A DNA stretch of 64,000 bases from Chloranthus sessilifolius (Eukaryota > Streptophyta > Magnoliopsida > Chloranthales > Chloranthaceae): the NCBI GenBank assembly GCA_021018995.1, contig CM037593.1:18625810-18689809 (forward strand), in the 5' to 3' direction. The position numbers were made by a program, and so were the translations under genes. The notes below the pieces were generated by a model, which was not told where the DNA came from, ran no database searches, and was given only the letters and a program-made list of their open reading frames with translations. Numbering within the stretch: the stretch's first letter is position 1; each line of letters opens with the position of its first letter. Of this stretch, positions 1 through 12,387 are shown one piece after another.

Positions 1-1209
1 CCCTTGGTAGGCGAAATTCGAACAAAGACATTCTCGCCGACCTGAAAAATCGAGCATTAGTGCCAATTTCACATGGAATGAATACCAAGTGAAGAAATAC
101 ACATTGACATATCAAAACTACCTGAAAATCCACGTGTCTCCGTTTGAGATCGGCGTAGCTCTTGGCGACTACGAGCTACTCGTGATAGTCGTCGTATCAA
201 CGAACCGTCTCGGTAGTGCGCTCAACTATCTCAGGTCCAATAATGAGCTTCTCACCCACTTCTTCCCAGTTCAACGGTGATCGACACCGCCGTCCATATA
301 AAGCCTCAAACGGAGCCATACCAATGCTAGCCTGAAAGCTATTATTGTAGGCGAACTCTATCAGAGGCAAGTGTTGGTCCCATGACCCGTGAAAATCCAA
401 CATACATGCTCTCAACATGTCCTCAATGATCTGGTTCACGCGCTCGGTCTGGCCATCCGTTTGTGGGTGAAATGCTGAGCTAAAATCAAGACGAGAACCC
501 ATGCCCTCCTGAAATCTCTGCCAAAAATGTGAAGTAAACAACGGGTCTCGATCGGACACAATACTAGCCGGTATCCCATGCAGTCTAACAATCTCCTTCA
601 GGTATAACTCTGCAAGTCTACTGGCTGTATAGGTGGTATTATATGGCAAGAAATGAGCAGACTTGGTTAGTCGATCTACAATGACCCAGATGGCATTGTT
701 CTTTCTCAGTGTCTTCGGCAACTCGAGTATGAAATCCATCGAAATGGCTTCCCATTTCCACTCAGGCACAGGTAAAGGCTGCAATAGACCTGCAGGATTT
801 TGATGATCAACCTTAACCTGTTGACAAACCAAGCATGACACGATACTTCAATGACGTCGGCGCTTCAAACCTCGCCACGAAAACTCTTCATCAAGTCCTG
901 ATACATCTTGGTGCTACCAGGATGTATGGCATACATGGATTTGTGAGCCTCTTCCAGAATGGTGTCCCGAAGCTCGGTACTCGACGGTACACATACCCGG
1001 TCGTGAAATAGCAAGGTCCCATCTGCTCGAATGGAGAAATCCTTCTTACTGCCATTCTCGACATCTCGTCTGATTGCCATCAGCTCATCATCGGTCATCT
1101 GAAGCTTTCTAATATTCTCAAAGAGCGTGGGGGCGAGTACAAGAGTAGCCATCAATGCTCCCGAGCCTTTTACATCAAACCGTGAGTCGCCCAAAGCCAT
1201 ATCTTCCAA
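1..1209 (-). pseudogene. Chromovirus integrase region, frameshifted
   Basis: The minus strand encodes the N-terminal zinc-binding part (histidines in a KSMYAIHPG context near 930, then the CLVC pair near 830) and the catalytic core (197-841) with the gypsy signatures MDFI, VDRLTKSAHF, SDRDP, HPQTDGQTER and FAYN. The acidic catalytic positions can be recognised. A further frame over 1-60 gives the VGENVFVRISPTKG stretch that normally follows the core. The zinc-binding part and the core lie in different frames, separated near 845-865. In the family, integrase inserts cDNA into the host genome; this copy is broken. The C-terminal chromodomain, if present, lies left of the window. Confidence 0.88.
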
Positions 1210-1358
1210 TAGCTTCCATCGTCAATCCGCTCACAAGATGTGATAATCGAGTCAAGACCTTTCATCGAGAGCATCGGCGACATTTGCCTTTCCCGGATGG
1301 TACCGAATCGAGCAATCATAATCTTTCAAAACTCCATCCATAAATCGTTGCCTCATGT

Positions 1359-2425
1359 TCAAGTCCTTACGAGTGAGCAGTGCTTGAGACTCTTATGATC
1401 GGTGAATATATCAAATATCTCACCGTAGAGGTAATGTCGCCAGATCTTGAGAGCGAATATAACTGCTGCTAACTCGAGATCATGCGTCGGATAGTTTCTC
1501 TCATGGTCCTTCAACTGCCTAGAACCATATGCAATGACCCGCTCGTTTTGATTAAGCACACAGCCTAATCCGCCATAGGAAGCATCACTATATCGCAAAA
1601 CCTCCTTGAAAGGTATAGCAAGACTTGGTCTGTAGTCAAGCGCTTTAGCTCTGAAGCTCACTCTTTACGTCGAAATCGAACTTAGCATTCTTTCTTGTGA
1701 GCTGTGTAAGTGGACCTGATATCTTCGAGAAACCCTCGACAAATCGCCGATAGTACCCTCCCAAACCAAGGAAACTTCGGACTTCTGTAACTGTTGTAGG
1801 TTGTTCCCATGTCACCACAGAATCTATCTTTGTAGGATCCACTGAGATACCCGCTTCAGAGACTACGTGGCCTAAAGCCCGACACACTTTCAAGCCAAAC
1901 TCACACTCGAGTTTGGCATACAATGAAATGGTCCACGAGTGTTTGAAGAGCCATCTTGATCTGCACATGCTCCTCTCTGGTTTTCGAATAGATGAGGATG
2001 TCATCTACGAAAACTACCACAGATTTATCAAGATGTGGTATGAACACCCTGTTCATCAGGTCCATGAAAGATGCAGGCGCATTTGTCAATCCAAATGGCA
2101 TCACTAGAAACTCATAGTGGCCATAACGCGTCCGAAACGCAGTCTTGGATATATCTTCCGCCTTGATCTTGAGCTGGTGATAGCCTGACCTCAGATCAAT
2201 CTTCAAAAAGAACCTTGCACCCTGCAATTGATCAAACAAGTCGTCTATCCGCGGAAGAGGATAACGATTCTTAATCGTCATCTTGTTAAGCTGCTTATAA
2301 TCGATACACAGACGCATCGATCCATCCTTCTTTTTCACAAATAGAACCGGTGCACCACAAGGAGAGACACTCGGTCGTATAAAGCCTTTGTCTAATAACT
2401 CAAGCTGTTCCTTGAGCTCTTTCAA
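1359..2425 (-). pseudogene. Chromovirus reverse transcriptase and RNase H region, frameshifted
   Basis: Residues from 2425 downward include [32 protein letters not shown], the [11 protein letters not shown] motif, [10 protein letters not shown] and the catalytic box [10 protein letters not shown] (FVDD in place of YVDD). The connection segment ([16 protein letters not shown]) lies in a second frame at 1645-2004. RNase H lies in a third frame at 1359-1661, with [17 protein letters not shown] and FTDHKSL giving the usual acidic residues. Frameshifts near 2000 and 1650 split what should be one polyprotein. 2426-2561 and 1210-1358 hold degraded linker sequence. Confidence 0.9.
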
Positions 2426-2561
2426 CTCGAAAGCGCCATCCGATATGGTGCTTTAGATATGATTCGGGCGCTAGCTCAATCGCGAACTCAATCTCTTGGG
2501 TGGTAATCCGTAAGTCCTCCGGAAAGACATCGAGGATAATCGCAGACCACCTTGATAAGAG

Positions 2562-3060
2562 TCAAGTCGTTCTTCTTCTCATTAGAATCTTGCAAATAGG
2601 CGGATACCCATCGCAACCATTCTTCATCATACGCTTTCCTTTAATGGTGAAACCAACGAAGCAACCTTGGATTTGACTCCACGAATCGGAAGGATTTTCG
2701 CTTTGGCGGTCCGGAAGGTCACTATCTTCCAAGACAGTACGCCAGTGTGATAAGCTGCCAACCAATCCATTCCGAGAATGACGTCGAACCCTTCCATGCT
2801 CAACGTAACCATGTCGGCCACTGTCTCGTGCTCATCAATCATCACGATGACTGACTGACATGCTGTATTCGTGCATACCGAACTTCCTGTAGGAAGCTTT
2901 ACATCCAGAATGAAAGCAAGGGGTTCGGGAGTAATACCCAACTTCTCTGAGAAGGAAGGAGTAATAAACGAGTGTGTAGACCCAGGGTCTATAAGTACTC
3001 ATGCTTCAATTCTATCCACGTCGTCTCGACTACTCATCATAAGTGTACCTTTAGTTAAAA
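2562..3060 (-). pseudogene. Chromovirus aspartic protease region
   Basis: The minus strand reads through a VLIDPGSTHSFI-type active-site stretch near 2965-3000 and the downstream MEGFDVILGMDWLAAYH motif near 2750-2800, which is typical of plant gypsy proteases between gag and RT. Two overlapping frames (2562-2765 and 2627-2941) show a frameshift. The usual catalytic DSG/DTG is replaced by DPG, as is common in this lineage. Confidence 0.75.
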
Positions 3061-3139
3061 AGTTTGTTAATTATATGCAATGATTCCTCGTGTTTTAACA
3101 TAATTGACTTGTATGTAGATTTAAACAATAATAATTGAA

Positions 3140-4250
3140 TCAATGCATAATTGACGCCTCAACTTTAATGATACCTTGAATGGCGTCATTCGACGCGTTT
3201 GGGCATCTACGCATAAGCCCGACCTTGAATCGTAGGTCGGGTCGACTTCTGCAGAGACCGTCGTAGTCCGGTCCTTTCTCAATAGTAGGACAATCCTTGA
3301 TCATGTGACCAACTGTCCACACCAAGCATCCTCCGTTTCGCAATCCTCTCCGCCCTATGTGGTTTCCCACATCTTGCACACACTGTGGTAGAAACAGGAG
3401 TAACAGCTGATCCTTTCGTAGAACCCTGAGCCACAGAAGCTCCACTCGCAGTAGTGCTCCCGGCTCTGAAAGGTCGTCCTGGTGATGTACTCTGAGGTCT
3501 CTGATAGGAAGACGTCACTGGTCCTGAAGCAACAGCCGGTCTAGAATATGATGGCTGACTAGGATAGGGAGGAGGTTTAGAGAACCTCGGCTTTTTGTTC
3601 ACCTGCTCTGAAGCACTCTGCTGTCCCTGGCCAAACCTATTTCTATTACCCTGCTCTCGCCTCAATTGCTGCTTTTGAATATCTTCCTCTGCAATGAGGG
3701 CCTTGGACATAATGCCAGCATACGTCTCCATTTCCCACATCGACACCCTCTCCTGAATGTTAGGCCTCAAACCTCTCTGAAATTTCTGAGCTCTCATCAG
3801 CTCAGTGGCCACATGTAGGGGTGCAAATTGGGAAAGTCTATCAAATTCTGCGCCATACTCGCGCACCGACATCTCATTCATTTCAATTCAATAAATTGGA
3901 CTTCCCATTGATTACATGATCTTGGAAATCTTGATGGAACGTCTCCACAAACTGCCCAAGTCCATGGAGTGTGAGAGTAGTCCTCCTCTCTCATCCTGGA
4001 AACGGACTTCCACCACGGGCTGGCCTCACTCAAAAGTTTGAAAGATGCCCAGCGTACTTTCTCAACATCGGTACACAGCAACACTTCATATATTTTCTCT
4101 ATCTCGTCCAGCCTTGCCTCGGCTTCCATAGGATCCGTCACTTACGAGAATGTAGGAGGTCTCATCCGCCTAAACTCGCAATCCTCCTGGCCGATGTCCG
4201 TTGCCAAAGATCTCTCGGTCTCAATGGTCGTATCTCTGGGCCATGTTAGT
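3140..4250 (-). pseudogene. Chromovirus gag, broken
   Basis: The capsid-like part lies at 3878-4141 (DPMEAEARLDEIEKI, ASPWWKSV) and 3279-3881 (MSVREYGAEFDRLSQFAP, KFQRGLRPNIQERV), followed by a Q/S/P-rich stretch and a damaged zinc knuckle CARCGKPH near 3340-3360, where the distal cysteine is out of frame. This is the retrotransposon gag layout. Frameshifts lie near 3880 and 3440. Gag normally packages RNA in cytoplasmic particles; this copy cannot encode a full protein. 4251-4535 is the untranslated leader. Confidence 0.82.
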
Positions 4251-4535
4251 AGCTAAGGCTGCCAACACCTGCCCACATTCCTCTGTCATCCGCCTAGCAG
4301 CTCCCAAAGGCTGCGCATTAGGGGCCGGAAGCAACTCGCCCTTTGCCATATGAGGTGCCTACGCCTCATCAATCTCCTCAATGCGGTATACGAGGTCCCT
4401 CTATACCTCGGCCTCGCCTCTAAACCGTGGAGGTATGCATCTGATCATCATTGTTAAACAAACAATAACAATTGATCGATAATAAATTGTTAGAAATAAT
4501 CTAACCCTAGTCCTAAGACTATGAACCTAGAGCCT

Positions 4536-4547
4536 TGCTCGATACCA
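4536..4547 (-). other. Primer binding site complementary to initiator tRNA-Met
   Basis: The minus strand reads TGGTATCGAGCA immediately after the 5' LTR (LTR ends TCGTCACA at 4553). Plant gypsy and copia elements commonly use a TGGTATC-starting PBS complementary to the 3' end of initiator tRNA-Met. The position just inside the LTR fixes the element orientation as minus. Confidence 0.8.
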
Positions 4548-4552
4548 AGTAA

Positions 4553-6774
4553 TGTGACGACTTTTCCAATCCCTAAGGTATAGGAAAGGCGGTTCATCAA
4601 CTTATTGATTAACAAGCAGTAACAGCGGCAACATAAACAAAGGTCTAAAGCAGAGGCAACATTGTTAATCCAAAACAAAAGCTTCATATAATAAAATTAG
4701 ATATATCATCGTTGAGGAACCAAAGGAACCACCGGTGATGACCAATCCGATCACCTAAAATAGAGGTTCACAATAATGGTTCCTCGAGTGATATCAAAAG
4801 ATAAAAAATAATAGCCTAAGGCTCATCATCCAAAATAATATCCAGACAATACCAAAAATAGAAAATCTAGGATCACGGGAAGAACTCCTCAGCTGGTATA
4901 TCCAAATCCTCCTCGGGAATATAATCGGAGTCCGATCCTCGACCCAAGGTCAGCCTCGTGGACTGTGACGTATAGTAGGGTGAGCTAACAGCCAAGCTCA
5001 ATAAGGGAAGACAGATCTATTTGCAATTCTTATAAGTAAAGTTTTCAAAAGACGGAATCGGATCAAATATGGTTTTTCAATGATGCTTTTCAAATTAAAT
5101 CTCCAGTTCTAATCCTGAGTCAAAACTGATCATAAAATCTAAAGTGTTCAAAATGTTCTGATTTAGCATGCTTCTTGTCTTAAATTTATAACTTAATTTT
5201 ATCTCCCAAATTTCCTATAGCATGAGAGCAGACTACGTGACCGATGGGAAGACCCTACTGACCATCGTCGTTCATGAACCCATTTCAAAAATACAACAAG
5301 CCCCTACGCTATGAGGGAAACTTGCGCCAAAGTTTTATCGTCAACACGGTTGGTGGAATCTAGGGCATCGTACTTATGAACCCAAAATCAAATGCAAATG
5401 CTAACACATATCCAAGCTTATTATTCATATCATATACTGATTTTTCAAAGTTCTGATTCGAAGTTCTGATTCAAAAGTTAACTGAGGTTCTGATTCAAAA
5501 GTTAACTGAGGTTCTGATTCAAATTTAACTGAGGTTCTAATTTCCAATGATTCTTATTTATGACAAGGTTTGCAAATTTTTGGATTGTATCATATGTTCA
5601 AAGTTTTAATTTCACTGTGTGTAATGAATTTTCTATATTTCATGCTTCTAAAACTAACCTGATTTATGACTATTTATGCTTATAATTTATGTAAATAATA
5701 GTTTGGATTCCCCTACCTTAACCAAGCAAATTCAAAAGCATGCATAAGCAGTCCTCTCCAAGGACTCCCAATTGACCAAAACCTACATATATTAACACCC
5801 TAAGTGTTAATATACAACCCAAAAATTAATCCAAAGGCTCACAAAACAAAATCCAATCAAAATTAAAGCCGAATCGATTCACCATCGATTTCAAATTCGA
5901 TGGTCGAATTTGAAATTGATGGTCGATTTGAAATTCACCATCGAATTTAACTCGCTTCAAAGCTTAAAATCCCATTTTCATTGTCGATTTCTAATTCGAC
6001 AATGATTTCTAATTCGATGTCGATTTTGAAATCGACATAATTCTCGCATCGTGGTATCGTAAATTTTAACATGCTCAGATTCTTTTTCATATTTTCTACA
6101 CAGCCATTCCATCATTTCTATTGAATTCAAAACTTACTTTCTTAAAAAAATCAAACAAATTTGCATAAGGAGGTTTCAAGGCATACCTCTTGTTGATCCC
6201 TTGTACCGATTCACACCGGAACAAGCTTCTATGATTGAAGGTTTTAAAAGCTTCAAGTCAGCCCATTACAACCCTTCTTCCATTGCACAGATCCTATCAA
6301 CATAGTGATGTCCTCTCCTCTAACCGTCTCTTCCAATATCTCAAATTGATCCAATTCCAAATATCACATAAACCGATGGTTGAAATGGGAAGAGGAGCTC
6401 TCTTTATCTCAAGAACTAAAGATCACAAGCAGTTCAAAAAGGTTTGCAATTTGTTTTCAACCGAAAGAGAATTGTAAATTCTCTCAAATCTCTCTCTCTT
6501 TATAATATTAAAACAAAGCCTACAAAAATCTAGATATTTAAATTTTACAACTTATCTACTTAAGTTGAGAACATATCTAGTGTTAACCACCAACACCAAC
6601 CCAATAGTGTGAGTCATCGATTTCATGACTTGCACACCTCTCGAGACCAGATCCTTTTGCTATTAGTCTTACCATAGCCTTAGCTTACCAAAAGTCCAAA
6701 AATATTCTACAGTATTTTCCGGGCACGCTTACCGAGGTAAACGAAAATATGCCGAAAATATCAGGGATATTACA
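4553..6774 (-). repeat. 5' LTR of the chromovirus (2.2 kb)
   Basis: In minus orientation it starts TGTAATATCC (6774) and ends TCGTCACA (4553), giving TG...CA ends. It starts exactly where Athila RT coding sequence stops and ends at the PBS. The internal block around 4965-5000 (tgacgtatagtaggg then gtgagct) is shared with the LTRs at about 9850-12085 and 23744-25911, so these are one LTR lineage. It carries a self-complementary word array at 5885-6045. Confidence 0.85.
5885..6045. repeat. Array of self-complementary TCGATTT/AAATTCGA words inside the LTR
   Basis: Words built from TCGATTT, AAATTCGA and their complements alternate here. TCGA cores at 5885, 5904 and 5923 are 19 bp apart. Around 5980-6040 there are two near-perfect hairpins, one with arms TGTCGATTT/AATTCGACA and one with arms ATGTCGATTT/AAATCGACAT. 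It is shorter and more irregular than the other arrays in the window. Confidence 0.65.
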
Positions 6775-7733
6775 TTACTAAAATCTTTGATAAATCGTCT
6801 GTAAAATTTAGCATGACCCAAAAATGATCGAATTTGACGAACACTTTTTGGTGGAGGCAGATTAGCAATTAAGTCAACTTTTACTTTATCGACTTCAATT
6901 CCTTTTCTTGATATGATATGCCCCAAAACTATTCCCTGTCAAACCATAAAATGGCTCTTCTCCCAGCTTAGAACAAGATTGAATTCTATACAACGTTGCA
7001 ATACCTGTGAAAGGTGATGCAAGCATAATTCAAAGGTTTTCTCAAAGACAGAAAAGTCGTCCATGAATACCTCGATGAATTTATCAATCATATCAGAAAA
7101 TATGGCTAGCATACATCGTTGAAAGGTGGCCGGAGCATTACAAAGGCCGAATGGCATTCTGCAATATGTAAAAATACCATAAGGACACATGAACATTGTC
7201 TTCTCTTGATCGGCTGAAAATACAAGCAGTTGGTTGTACCCCGAATATCCATTGAGAAAACAGTAGAACTCCTTCCCTGCTAGTTTCTCAAGAATTTGAT
7301 CAATAAATGGAAGGGAAAAATAATCCTTTCTGGTGGCTGTATTTAATTTTCGATAATCAATGCACACGCGCCACCCAGTAGTCTCACGAGTAGGCACCCA
7401 CTCCCCTTCAGTAATTTCTTTCACTATAATCCCTGACTTTTTGGGAACAATTTGGATTGGGCTTACCCATTCATTATCGAAGATCGCATAGATGATTCCA
7501 ACATCGAGCAACTTGATAATCTATTTTAAAATGACTTCTTTCATATTTGGATTAAGTTGTCTCTGTAGCTCTCTTGATGGTATGTTGTCATCTTTCATAT
7601 GTATTTTGTGCATACATATTGATGGATCAATCCCTTTGAGATTGGCTAAAGTCCATCCGATAGCTTCCTTGTGATCCTTAAACACTTTCAACAAATCATG
7701 CTCTTGCTTTTTCGATAATGTTGATGAAATCAT
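6775..7733 (-). pseudogene. Athila-like reverse transcriptase, truncated by insertion
   Basis: The N-terminal part (7521-7733: LANLKGIDPSICMHKI, NPNMKEVILK) leads into the RT core (6939-7511) with VPKKSG, VCIDYRKLN, LPFIDQILEKLAG, FMCPYGIFTYCRMPFGLCNAPATF and catalytic VFMDDFSVF. The connection segment (6775-6926: GHIISRKGIEVDKVKV, RSFLGHAKFYRRFIKDFS) stops being Athila-like at residue 50, exactly at the chromovirus LTR. Frames change near 7515 and 6930. 7734-8003 holds more decayed coding sequence of the same element. Confidence 0.88.
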
Positions 7734-8003
7734 TATTGGAAGCGTTTCTTGAGGTCCCAGGAAAGTATATTTGAGTGACTCAGGCAGCTATTTTAATTCA
7801 ACGGTTAGTGGCTGCTTGATTGATGGAGTCAGTTGGGCCTTTACCTCAATGGTTAATGATTCCACCATAACTTTATTCTCCCATGACTTATCATCTTGAC
7901 TTGATGAGGTCATCCTCTTTTCTTCTTGGTGTTTCTCTTCACTTCCTTTTTCCTCATAGATGGCCAGCAAAGCAGTTTCGAATTCTTCTTTGGTCAGTAT
8001 TGA

Positions 8004-8729
8004 CTATAAAGCTTCATCTACTACTTCATCCACTTGATTGATGTAGAAACAGTCAACCTCATCCTCATTGGAAAAATGGTTCACCGCATAAAATATATTT
8101 AGCCTGACTTTCATGTTTCCAAAAGAAACATCTATGACTCCCGTTCGACAATTGATGCAGGCATTAGTAGTTACGAGAAACGGACATCCAAGAATGATTG
8201 GGACTTGATTTGTTAATTTAACCGGTGGTTCCATATCTAAGACAACGAAGTCTACTGGAAAGATAGATTTATCTATTCCAACCAAAACATCCTCAATGAT
8301 ACCCCTAGGTCTTCTTTTTGACCTATCAGCCAATTGGAGTATGACAACAGTGGGTTTTAATTTGCCTAATCCTTATTTCTCATACACTGAGTATGGGATC
8401 AGGTTGACACTTGCTTTCAAATCCAATAGGGCCTTACCAATTGGTTGCCCACCTATAACACATGGAACAGTTGGGAATCCAGGGTCCTTAAGTTTCTGTG
8501 GTGCTTTCAATTGCAATAGCGAACTGACTTGATTAGTCAGAAATACTTTCTTTGACACTTGCATATGTGCCCTTCTCTTACGGGTGCACAAATTATTAAA
8601 AAATTTAGCGTACTCAGGAACTTTCTTGATTGTTTCAAGCAATAGAAGATTTATCATTATTTGCCTAAATGTTTCAAAGATTTCCTTCATTTTTGACGAA
8701 CCCTTCCACATTCTAAACGGAGATGTCAA
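8004..8729 (-). pseudogene. Athila-like protease region
   Basis: Two adjoining frames carry the family's protease context. In 8373-8729 the box GKALLDLKASVNLIPYSVYEK has K where the family usually has G (DLGAS), which would spoil the active site. In 8004-8333 the downstream part reads LTNQVPIILGCPFLVTTNACINCRTG. Between 8730 and 9310 the minus strand is a degraded linker rich in glutamine and serine codons, with no intact frame. Confidence 0.78.
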
Positions 8730-9311
8730 ACACTCAGGGAATGGTGCCTTTGGGGTATAAGGGTTGGATTCCAGTTCTGGGTTTTCTTCAGATTCCAGTT
8801 AGACAATTTCAGGAGACTCCCTATCTTTTCTTATCTCTGGCTCTTTGTCCTTTACTGCTTCTTCTTCTTCTTCTTTTTCAGATTCCACAGGAATTTTCAC
8901 TTGATTATCGATCACTCGTTCACTTCTTAATATAGTGACAGCTTTCAACTGATGACTAATCGATGGTCCTTCATTAAACTGTGCTTGACCTCGAGGATTG
9001 TTGATCGGTTAGCTGGGAAGTTTGCCTTCCTCTCTTTGACTCAATTGATTAGTTAATTGACTCAAGTGGTCATTCATCAACTGTTGCATAGCTTGCATAG
9101 ATTGTTGTTGAAAAGCTTGCATGTTCCTCATAACCTTCTCTTCCAAATCAAAATCTTTTGAAGTGGTGATATGAGATTAATTGAAATTCTGATTTTTTCG
9201 GTACTCGAAATTTGGGTGATGAGAATAAGAATTCCGTTGAAAGTTAAAATTCTGTTGTGGATGAAAACCTTGTTGTCCACTTGATATGTTAGATCGGTAC
9301 TGTTGGTTTGC

Positions 9312-9850
9312 CTATTCGATTTGGTTCGATCCTCCCCATCCTAAGTTAGGGTGATTTTTCCGTTCCGAATTATAAGTGTTGGAGTACACATTCCTGTCGT
9401 GCCGATGATATGACTGAGTCACATTCACCTGTTCTTGAGGAGTAAGTTCTTCAGGAAAGATCATCAGAGTGGTTGGACACTCATTAACCATATGACTTGA
9501 GTGTTCACAAATTGAGTAGACAGTGGGGGTGGTAGGAGTTTGAGCTTGTTTTGTTGCAGCTAACAACATGTTCATTTGTTTGGACAATTTATCAACTTTT
9601 GTTGATAAATCAGAGGTATTATTGTTGACATCATACAAGTCACATTTTGTTAACACATGGGATTTAGTTGTCATATTCAGGTTAGTTCTCCCCAAGGTCT
9701 TATTTTTTATTGAAGTTTGGCATAATCTCAAATAATGCCCAAATTTCATCAGCTTCTTTCGTAGCGCATGATCCTCCACACGATGCATCCACCATACGCC
9801 TTTCTTCTGGGATCAGTCCGTTGTAAAAACTCTAGACTTATTGCCACCTT
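9312..9850 (-). pseudogene. Athila-like gag C-terminal part
   Basis: The frame over about 9720-9835 reads FYNGLIPEERRMVDASCGGS, the conserved end of the Athila/Tat gag core, preceded by stops. After a frameshift the frame at 9312-9720 holds a zinc-knuckle relic SICEHSSHMVNECP whose first cysteine is replaced by tyrosine. Homology to gag ends near 9850, where the LTR-like sequence begins, so the N-terminal half is missing. Confidence 0.75.
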
Positions 9851-12085
9851 CGAATATGACATACCAAGTCGTACCAATAATCTCTCAAAACAAAACCCTC
9901 AAAATGCACAGCAGAGTCCTCTGGAGGCGGCTCTAACTCGTCACCAGGTGCTAGGTCTGACTCACCAGGGTCAACGTCCCTTGAAGTGTCAATAGTTGCT
10001 AATAATGGACCTGCGACGTATAGTCTAAAGGGGTGAGCTACATCCTAGCTCAATAGGGAACAAAATACAGTGAACATATAATTTAAAACTCACATATATT
10101 TCATGATATACTTATGCATGCTGTGTCTATGCAGTTACTGAGAAAACAGTTGAAAAAGAATCAGATTTTTACTGGTAGTTTACACATGTCTTTTAATTAA
10201 TCATGAATGACATTGAATAGGCCTAAAGCAAAATTTAACCTTTCAACTTAAGTAATCCCCGAGCAATATAGCATCGAGCCCCGATGAGATACCCTTCATC
10301 GTCATCTATATAGACAGTTTTTAAACGTATTCCCTGAGAATACAATTAATATCCAAGCCCCTTTCCCCTGGGGATCGGTGGCGGGGTTTCAACTTATCTC
10401 AATTCAACACCCCTGGGGTGTGCTTATTGTGTACGGATAAGCCTCCGTACTGGCTTACGGTTTCGCCGCCATATCGGTCACGGATATCCTGCCGCATCAG
10501 TCATGGGTATCCCGTCACGTCGGTGGGGTATCCTATCAAACCTCAAATAACAAAAATATTAGGTGCTTTACATATAGTTATTCACCGTGTAAGTGTGGTA
10601 TCTTATATCAGTTAGGCCTTATCAGACATTATTCAATCTTAGATACATCCCTGGGATGTATCCATTCATTTGCATCACACCTGATGCTCTTATTACTTTA
10701 CTTTCTCATCCCCTGGGGATGGCTCATTATGATTACTCTTATAGATGTCACACACACACCCTTTTCACAAAACTTTAAGCAATAAAACAGTTCTCAATTT
10801 GAATCTATATCACTACATACATGCTCTTGTTATTTAAAGTACATGTTCAAGGTGTTCCCTACCTCAAGTCTCCGTTAAATCATGCATCAAGGTCCCACGT
10901 GGCTCCTTGTGCTCTTGATCACACGTACCACCTATGGTACAACATAACACATGTAATACATCACTAAAGATATAACAAAGAAGGTCCAAGACCCTCCAAG
11001 AATCTTAAAGTCAAACTCAAAAGTCAACAAAAACTGGCACAGTCAATTAATCGAACTCCAAAGTCGATTAATCGAATCTGGTTCGATTAATCGATTCCCA
11101 AAATCGATTAATCGAAACTCAAAGTCGATTAATCGATTCCCAAAATTGACTAATCGAGATTCCCATTCGATTAATCGAAATTCTCTACTCTATCTTTTCG
11201 ATTCTCAATTCGAGTAATCGAATTCCCAAAATCGATTAATCGATCCCAATTCGATTAATCGAAATTTGACATCGATTAATCGAAATCCCATTTCGATTAG
11301 TCGATTTCTCCAGGTCTTTTTCCTCCATCCACTGGAGTCCACTGGAGGTTCTCAGTTGATTAATCGACACCAAAATCGATTAATCGAAAATCAAAGTCGA
11401 TTAATCGAAACTCAATTCGATTAATCGAATTCGGGTTCTTTGACTTTTCAACTACTTGGCGAAAATTGATTAATCGAGTCTCAATTTCGATTAATCGAAT
11501 TTGCCAGATTCAGCCTCCTTTTGGTTGTTCTTCCCAATCTTTTCCTACTCTTTTTCCTTCATTTTTCTAAGCCTTTATCCTATAATTTAAACCATTCTTA
11601 ACTACAATGAACTCACATAACTTACGCATTGAATTTACAAGGATTTTACCTTCAATCAATTTCAAATTGATTAGATCTAATGGTTGGAAAGGCTAGGGTT
11701 CCAGCTTTTGGCTCTAACGGAATCCCTCGCTTCGAATCCGGCCTTAAATGCTCGAATCCTCCCTTCCAATCAGCTTCAATAACTCCTCTCTTTACTCCTC
11801 TCTCTCTCTCTCTCTCTTCTTTACTCTCCAACAACCAAAACAATTGATTTTAGGGTTATTAAACCCTTTCATTTCCCTTCTAACTTGTGTATTGAGCACA
11901 TACACCAGAAGTAGGTGTATGTGACTCCAGATTTTGTCGCATTCCACACATTCACTTAATTTCTCACTTCTCATCCATTCATCATATCCTACGTCATCTA
12001 GTGAACTCTTACATGGTCAAACCTATGACCAGTCGGGCACAGATCCCGAGGTCACTGTTTAACTCGAAATTTTTTGGATATTACA
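9850..12085 (-). repeat. Truncated LTR of the same lineage as 4553-6774 and 23744-25911
   Basis: In minus orientation it starts TGTAATATCC at 12085, the same start as the chromovirus LTR. The block at 10009-10060 (gacctgcgacgtatagtcta, then ggggtgagctacatcctag) closely matches 24200-24245 of the solo LTR, and so does the run from 10255 to 10530 (tcgagc, then gtcacgtcggtggggtat). By comparison with the solo LTR about 300 bp of the 3' end is missing at 9850. No target duplication is visible. A TCGATTAATCGA array sits at 11043-11498. Confidence 0.78.
11043..11498. repeat. Phased array of the 12-bp palindrome TCGATTAATCGA
   Basis: Starts of the palindrome or one-mismatch versions: 11043, 11064, 11083, 11104, 11125, 11146, 11167, then 11210, 11232, 11251, 11272, 11293, then 11356, 11376, 11397, 11417, then 11466, 11487. 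Steps within blocks are 19-22 bp, mostly 21. The 7-10 bases between words are not conserved (for example actccaaag, ctcaat, cccaaaa). This is not a simple tandem repeat: the word is kept and the spacer drifts. Confidence 0.92.
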
Positions 12086-12387
12086 TGACCTCTATAGTGT
12101 ATAGTCGATAGTAGTTAGTTTCCGAATTTAAAAAAAAAAAAAAATTAAAATTCAAAATTCAAAATTTAAATTTCAAAATTTTGAAAATTTGAAAATTTGA
12201 AAATTCAAAATTCGGATTTTAAAATTTCAGAATTTTAAAATCTAACAACCTAAAATAATCGATCGATTGATTCTTTTAAATCAATCAATTGACAAGACAG
12301 TGAGCCACAAGCACAGAACCCAGTCGATTGATTAACTATCAAACAAAACACACAAATCTCTTTACAAATTGATAAAATTGCGTTGCT
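12086..12387. other. Leader of the Athila-like element with an A/T-rich mirror-like tract
   Basis: 12129-12240 is a low-complexity run of aaaattcaaaattc-type words with no coding potential. 12250-12330 holds ATCGATCGAT, TCAATCAATTG and CGATTGATT words similar to those in the adjoining LTR. Confidence 0.5.

Larger units (their letters stand above)
1..6774 (-). mobile_element. Ty3/gypsy LTR retrotransposon, Tekay/Del-like chromovirus, degenerate, left part off the window
   Basis: Reading on the minus strand from 6774 downward the order is 5' LTR, PBS, gag, protease, RT, RNase H, integrase, which is the Ty3/gypsy order. The integrase and the long LTR (2.2 kb) resemble the Tekay/Del chromovirus lineage. 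The 3' end of integrase and the 3' LTR lie left of position 1. All domains carry frameshifts or stops, so it is not autonomous. Its 5' LTR joins directly to Athila-type RT sequence at 6774/6775, so this element inserted into the older Athila-like element. The five bases after the LTR are ttact; the matching target duplication would lie outside the window. Confidence 0.9.

Noticed and set aside
11043..11498. CRISPR-like look of regularly spaced palindromic repeats
   Set aside because: This is plant nuclear DNA inside an LTR. Repeats are 12 bp and spacers 7-10 bp, with no cas-like genes. CRISPR repeats and spacers are about 25-40 bp each.
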